Shown here: positions 7,131-10,015 of the stretch, piece by piece
Layout: every line of letters begins with the position of its first letter
How positions within the stretch are numbered: the stretch's first letter is position 1
Assembly: GCA_016784265.1 (NCBI GenBank)
Contig: JADHUZ010000023.1
Coordinates: 1 to 10,015 of the forward strand
DNA from: Fidelibacterota bacterium
Lineage (GTDB): Bacteria; Fidelibacterota; BS150m-G59
Length of the DNA: 10,015 bases
Reading direction: 5' to 3'
Notes under the pieces: generated by a model
What the model was told of the DNA's origin: nothing
Databases searched by the model: none
What the model saw: only the letters and a program-made list of their open reading frames with translations
Program-made: the position numbers and the translations under genes

Positions 7131-7140
7131 GCGAAATTCA
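7113..7140 (+). repeat. Imperfect 14-bp tandem duplication at the sufD-sufU junction
   Basis: ATGAGCGAAAAACA (7113-7126) is followed immediately by ATGAGCGAAATTCA (7127-7140), identical at 12 of 14 positions. The second copy is the real sufU start (MSEIQ). The first copy is read in the sufD frame as the last residues of SufD (MSEKQ, stop). This looks like a local duplication of the sufU start. Confidence 0.7.
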
Positions 7141-7567
7141 ACAGTTGTATCAGCAATTGATTTTGGAACATAACAGAAATCCGAAAAATTTTAAGGAAAT
7201 TGAGCATGCCGACTGCAAATTGGAAGGTTACAATCCGCTTTGTGGCGACCAAATTACGATTTTTTTGAAATTGGAAAACGATGTGATTTCTGATATTGGA
7301 TTCCAGGGAAAAGGGTGCGCCATTTCGAAAGCATCGGCTTCGATTATGACCACGATGCTCAAAGGGAAAACAAAAGCCGAAGCGGCGGAGATTTTTAATA
7401 AATTTCACAAAATGGTAACAGACGGAACGATCGGAGAGAATGTTGGAAAATTGGAAGTGCTCGCTGGTGTGCATAAATTTCCATCGCGAGTGAAATGCGC
7501 AATTCTGGCGTGGCACACGACGATGAAAGCGCTGGATGAGATTAAGGCTGAGGATGGGAAGAGGTGA
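7127..7567 (+). CDS. sufU: Zinc-dependent sulfurtransferase / assembly protein SufU
   Basis: SufU accepts persulfide sulfur from SufS and passes it to the SufBCD scaffold; it replaces SufE in many bacteria. The 146-residue protein has the NifU-N fold signatures 'GYNPLCGD' (34-41), 'GKGCAISKAS' (61-70) and 'RVKCAILAW' (121-129). Cys39, Asp41, Cys64 and Cys124 are the expected zinc ligands. The insertion between the second and third cysteine ('DGTIGENVGKLEVLAGV', 99-115) separates SufU from IscU. No SufE gene is visible in the window, which agrees with SufU being the SufS partner. The ATG overlaps the sufD stop (ATGA). Confidence 0.95.
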   Translation: MSEIQQLYQQLILEHNRNPKNFKEIEHADCKLEGYNPLCGDQITIFLKLENDVISDIGFQGKGCAISKASASIMTTMLKGKTKAEAAEIFNKFHKMVTDGTIGENVGKLEVLAGVHKFPSRVKCAILAWHTTMKALDEIKAEDGKR

Positions 7568-7656
7568 AATATTTAGATTTCACAGAAATGCCTGTTTGGA
7601 AATTTGGATTAGAAATTTTGTTGGAAGTTTATCGATTTACAAAGTCTCAACATTAA
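7564..7656 (+). pseudogene. 5' remnant of a four-helix-bundle (23S rRNA IVP-type) protein gene
   Basis: Between sufU and sufT a 30-codon frame opens with GTG 7564, overlapping the sufU stop (GTGA), and ends at TAA 7654-7656. Its peptide, with 'DFTEMPVW' at 5-12 and 'EVYRFTKS' near the end, matches the N-terminal first helix that I recall for four-helix-bundle proteins of the S23/IVP type ('FTEMPVWQ...IYxLTK'). Complete members are about 115-130 residues; here the frame ends where the second helix should begin, and only 13 bases remain before sufT. It is therefore probably a truncated relic. A short functional peptide cannot be excluded. The match is from memory and not from a search. Confidence 0.6.
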
Positions 7657-7669
7657 TTTTGGAAAAATT

Positions 7670-8227
7670 ATGCAAATTTTAGAACGAATTGAATTAAATC
7701 GAAATGTGAAAGTCATCCAAATTCCAATTGGCGATGAACACGAACTTTTGCAAGGCGAAATAGTTGGAATTACACAAGAAATGGGTGGCAATTTTACGAT
7801 TATGGCGCGTGGAAATTTCTACCAATTAAAAGGCGAAGATGCCGACGCAATTGGGAAAGAAATGCAAGAAATCAAAACGCCAGAACATTCTGAAAAGGAT
7901 TTGAATAATCCAGTGGACGAGGAAAAAATTTGGGAGCAATTGCGAACAGTTCACGACCCGGAAATCCCTGTCAATATCGTTGATTTAGGATTGATTTACT
8001 CGCTCAAAATCGAACTTTTGCCCGATGGGAAAGGGAATAAAGTTGTGGTGGATATGACGCTCACAGCACCAACTTGTCCAGTCGGACCGATGATTCAGAG
8101 CGAAGCGAAACAGAAAATTTCATCCATTGCAGGTGTAACGGAAGTAGAGGTGAATTTGGTTTGGGAACCACAATGGGATAGAGCGATGATGAGCGATGCA
8201 GCGAAATTGAAATTGGGAATGCTTTAG
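7670..8227 (+). CDS. sufT: Fe-S assembly factor SufT (long form, MIP18/DUF59 domain)
   Basis: SufT proteins aid maturation of iron-sulfur proteins, chiefly under high cluster demand. The 185-residue product has the two-part layout of the long SufT family: an N-terminal segment with 'VKVIQIPIG' and 'GITQEMGGNFTI' (about 13-45) and 'KGEDADAIGKE' (54-64), then a MIP18/DUF59 domain with 'HDPEIPVNIVDLGLIYSL' (94-111), 'DMTLTAPTCPVGPM' (127-140) and the C-terminal 'LVWEPQWDRAMMSDAAKL' (163-180). The conserved Cys is in 'PTCPVG'. The ATG at 7670 follows the four-helix-bundle relic by 13 bases. A 7-bp repeat array starts immediately after the TAG stop. Confidence 0.93.
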   Translation: MQILERIELNRNVKVIQIPIGDEHELLQGEIVGITQEMGGNFTIMARGNFYQLKGEDADAIGKEMQEIKTPEHSEKDLNNPVDEEKIWEQLRTVHDPEIPVNIVDLGLIYSLKIELLPDGKGNKVVVDMTLTAPTCPVGPMIQSEAKQKISSIAGVTEVEVNLVWEPQWDRAMMSDAAKLKLGML

Positions 8228-8255
8228 AAGGATGAAGGATGAGGGGCGAATGATG
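8228..8255 (-). repeat. Four-unit 7-bp array at the sufT-sufS junction
   Basis: The + strand reads AAGGATG twice, then AGGGGCG and AATGATG, directly after the sufT stop. The reverse complement contains CATCCTT, sharing the CATCC core of the GCATCCA arrays near sufB and sufC and in the same orientation as 5488-5508. It supplies the GAGGGG ribosome site and the start codons of sufS. Confidence 0.55.
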
Positions 8256-9467
8256 AATTTTGATGTAGAAAAAATCCGAGCGCAGTTCCCGATGTTTGCT
8301 GGAAAAGACAAGCCGTTGATTTATTTGGATAATGCGGCGACGACACAAAAACCGCAATCGGTGATTGATGCTGTAACCAAATATTACAGCGAATATTCGG
8401 CAAATGTGCATCGCGGAATTTACGCAATCTCCGAGAAAGCGACGCATGAATACGAATCTGCACGCACAAGAATAGCAAAATTTATTGGTGCAGATTTTGA
8501 GAAATCAATCGTTTTTACTCGTGGCGCGACCGAGGCAATCAACTTGGTGGCGTATGCGTGGGCGAGACACAATCTCAATCCCGGTGATGAAATTTTAATC
8601 ACCGAAATGGAACATCATAGCAACATTATTCCATGGCAACTGGCGGCGCGAGACACGGGTGCGACTTTGCGATACATTCCGATTGACGAAACAGGAACAC
8701 TTGTCGAGTCCGAGAAATATATCAATCCGAAGACGAAATTATTTGCTATCACGCAGCAATCCAATGTGTTTGGCACGACGAATCCTGTGAAAGAATTGAC
8801 AGAAATTGCACATTCTTTTGGTGCAAAAGTTTTGGTTGATGCCGCTCAGGCGATGCCGCATTTGATGGTAGATGTTGTGGATTTGGATTGTGATTTTTTG
8901 GCGATTTCGGGGCATAAAATGTTGGCGCCGACTGGTGTTGGTGCGCTGTTTGCGAAACAAGAAATTTTGGAAGAAATGGAGCCGTTTTTGGGCGGTGGCG
9001 AGATGATTGAGCAAGTTACAATGGAGACAGCAACTTGGAGCGAAATCCCGCAAAAATTTGAAGCGGGCACTCCAAATATCGCACAGGCGATTGGATTTGG
9101 TGCGGCGGTGGATTTTATTAATCAAATTGGGATTGAGAAAATCAAAGATTACGAAGGCGAGATGACGCGCTATGCGATTGCAAAACTCTCCGAAATTAGC
9201 GGAATGCAAATTTATGGCGATTTGTTTTGTCGCGGTCCTGTGATAAGTTTTAATGTGAGTGGAGTGCATTCGCATGATTTGGCGCAACTGCTTGATATGG
9301 AAAATATTGCCATTCGTGCTGGGCATCATTGTGCGCAACCGATTATGCGAAAACTTGATGTTCCTGCGACGGCGCGGGCATCGTTTTATCTTTACAACAC
9401 GAAAGCAGAAGTGGATGCACTTTGCGAAGCGATTGAAAAAGCAAAATGGTTTTTAGCCACAGATTAG
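8253..9467 (+). CDS. sufS: Cysteine desulfurase SufS
   Basis: SufS is a PLP-dependent group II cysteine desulfurase that releases sulfur from L-cysteine as an enzyme persulfide and hands it to SufU. In 404 residues, close to E. coli SufS, it shows 'YLDNAATTQKP' (24-34), 'TEMEHHSNIIPW' (117-128), 'VDAAQAMPH' (195-203, Asp196), the PLP-lysine Lys222 in 'SGHKMLAPTGVGAL', 'FEAGTPN' (269-275) and the persulfide Cys360 in 'RAGHHCAQP'. Start codons at 8232, 8250 and 8253 are all in frame. The ATG at 8253 is preferred because GAGGGG lies six bases upstream; 8232 would add seven residues encoded by the 7-bp repeat array. This is the last gene of the suf operon. Confidence 0.96.
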   Translation: MNFDVEKIRAQFPMFAGKDKPLIYLDNAATTQKPQSVIDAVTKYYSEYSANVHRGIYAISEKATHEYESARTRIAKFIGADFEKSIVFTRGATEAINLVAYAWARHNLNPGDEILITEMEHHSNIIPWQLAARDTGATLRYIPIDETGTLVESEKYINPKTKLFAITQQSNVFGTTNPVKELTEIAHSFGAKVLVDAAQAMPHLMVDVVDLDCDFLAISGHKMLAPTGVGALFAKQEILEEMEPFLGGGEMIEQVTMETATWSEIPQKFEAGTPNIAQAIGFGAAVDFINQIGIEKIKDYEGEMTRYAIAKLSEISGMQIYGDLFCRGPVISFNVSGVHSHDLAQLLDMENIAIRAGHHCAQPIMRKLDVPATARASFYLYNTKAEVDALCEAIEKAKWFLATD

Positions 9468-9502
9468 GAATGGCTTTATTGTGCCAGGGGCGGAGTTATT
9501 GA

Positions 9503-9525
9503 GTTTCATATTTTATGAGTGAAAC
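9503..9525 (+). terminator. Possible hairpin downstream of sufS
   Basis: GTTTCA (9503-9508) can pair with TGAAAC (9520-9525), or alternatively TCATA with TATGA around a TTT loop. It lies 36 bases after the suf operon ends, where a terminator would be expected, but the stem is AT-rich and has no T-run, so it is weak evidence. Confidence 0.2.
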
Positions 9526-9560
9526 AACCAATCTGCGAAGATTAGAACTGTCCGTCATCG

Positions 9561-9642
9561 TCTGATCATCAGAGGAAAATCCCGTAGGGATTACATGTTT
9601 ATAGAAAACAGGGAAAGTAAAACAAGAACCCCATCGGGGTTC
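9561..9642. repeat. REP-like cluster of short hairpins (dispersed intergenic repeat)
   Basis: Three small hairpins, each with a three-base loop, lie in the gap between sufS and the arsenate reductase gene: TCTGA-TCA-TCAGA (9561-9573), AATCCC-GTA-GGGATT (9578-9592) and GAACCCC-ATC-GGGGTTC (9626-9642). Between the last two is 'ACATGTTTATAGAAAA'. The combination of CCCGTAGGGATT, the TTTATAGAAA stretch and a second C4/G4 palindrome matches a dispersed intergenic repeat I recall from several Bacteroidota/Chlorobiota-type genomes. Its complement, translated, gives the peptide 'YKHVIPTGF', often seen in spurious small ORFs. No gene is seen in 9468-9680. Confidence 0.65.
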
Positions 9643-9680
9643 AACAAAACTTGCAGTTTCGGGTGGCGATGTTTCGCAAA

Positions 9681-10015
9681 ATGTCCGTAAATTTAGGCGT
9701 GGAAACAACACAAAAGAAACCAACTATCTTGTTTATTTGCACCGGCAATTCTGTTCGCAGTCAAGTGGCAGAAGGATTGATGCGAAACAAATATGGAGAA
9801 TTGTTTGAAGTGTTTTCTGCTGGGGTAAGTCCATCAAGCGTTCACCCAAAATCCGTCGAAACTTTGCGTGAAATTGGGATAAATATCAGCCATCACGAAT
9901 CGAAATCTGTTCACGATCTACCAATTTCGGAATTTGATGTTATTATCACGCTTTGCGATTGGGCAAGGTCGTTATGCTTGAATTTGAAAGGCAAACGGCA
10001 AACGATTCATTGGAG
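9681..10015 (+). CDS. Thioredoxin-type arsenate reductase / low-molecular-weight phosphatase family protein (3' end outside window)
   Basis: The frame runs off the right edge, showing about 111 of an expected 130-150 residues. 'ILFICTGNSVRSQVAEGLM' is the phosphate-binding Cys-x5-Arg loop of the low-molecular-weight phosphatase fold. 'FSAGVSPSSVHP' and 'ITLCDWARSLC' follow. The last pair, Cys-x6-Cys, matches Cys82 and Cys89 of Staphylococcus aureus ArsC, so the full redox triad for thioredoxin-linked arsenate reduction is present; the optional Cys15 is Val. This favours arsenate reductase over a plain tyrosine phosphatase. ATG 9681 is taken as the start; ATG 9669 (after GGGTGG) and GTG 9699 are alternatives. 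No ars neighbours are visible. Confidence 0.88.
   Translation, partial: MSVNLGVETTQKKPTILFICTGNSVRSQVAEGLMRNKYGELFEVFSAGVSPSSVHPKSVETLREIGINISHHESKSVHDLPISEFDVIITLCDWARSLCLNLKGKRQTIHW

Noticed and set aside
8739..9338. Minus-strand ORF of 199 codons opposite sufS
   Set aside because: Shadow of the conserved sufS frame, with no recognisable family features.
9496..9723. Minus-strand ORF of 75 codons containing 'YKHVIPTGF'
   Set aside because: It is made by the REP-like repeat read on the opposite strand and overlaps the arsenate reductase start; not a real gene.

Overview
The window is AT-leaning, gene-dense bacterial DNA with every recognisable gene on the + strand. It holds two tightly packed gene clusters and the start of a third unit. 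A beta-strand-like fragment at the left edge hints at a Gram-negative outer membrane. The gene mix (LytR_C protein, RsfS, ArgS, MarC, then a SUF operon using SufU and SufT) together with two kinds of dispersed repeat would fit a lineage of the Fibrobacterota-Chlorobiota-Bacteroidota superphylum or a nearby candidate phylum. That placement is inference only.

Positions 1-3409 form one probable transcription unit. It contains the 3' end of a possible surface or barrel protein, a membrane-anchored LytR_C-domain protein, rsfS (ribosome silencing factor), argS (arginyl-tRNA synthetase) and a marC-family membrane protein. Neighbouring genes overlap or nearly touch. A 184-bp gap (3410-3593) follows and probably carries the promoter of the next operon.

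Positions 3594-9467 are an iron-sulfur cluster assembly operon: rrf2/iscR-like regulator, sufB, sufC, sufD, sufU, sufT and sufS. SufS takes sulfur from cysteine, SufU relays it, the SufBCD scaffold-ATPase builds the cluster, SufT is a maturation factor, and the Rrf2 protein, with a Cys-x5-Cys-x5-Cys motif, probably senses cluster supply and represses the operon. SufD is unusually short, and sufC and sufD lie in the same frame separated by one stop and one codon.

The most unusual feature is what sits at the suf gene junctions. Degenerate tandem arrays of a 7-bp unit (GCAWCCA or its reverse complement) lie at the starts or ends of sufB, sufC and sufS. Between sufB and sufC, oppositely oriented arrays flank a 32-codon ORF. 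Between sufU and sufT there is a 30-codon ORF that looks like the beginning of a four-helix-bundle (23S rRNA intervening-sequence-type) protein gene. I read these as scars of a small repeat-associated element that repeatedly entered the operon.

Positions 9468-9680 are non-coding and hold a cluster of short hairpins resembling a REP-like dispersed repeat. From about 9681 to the right edge runs the 5' part of a thioredoxin-type arsenate reductase / low-molecular-weight phosphatase family gene.
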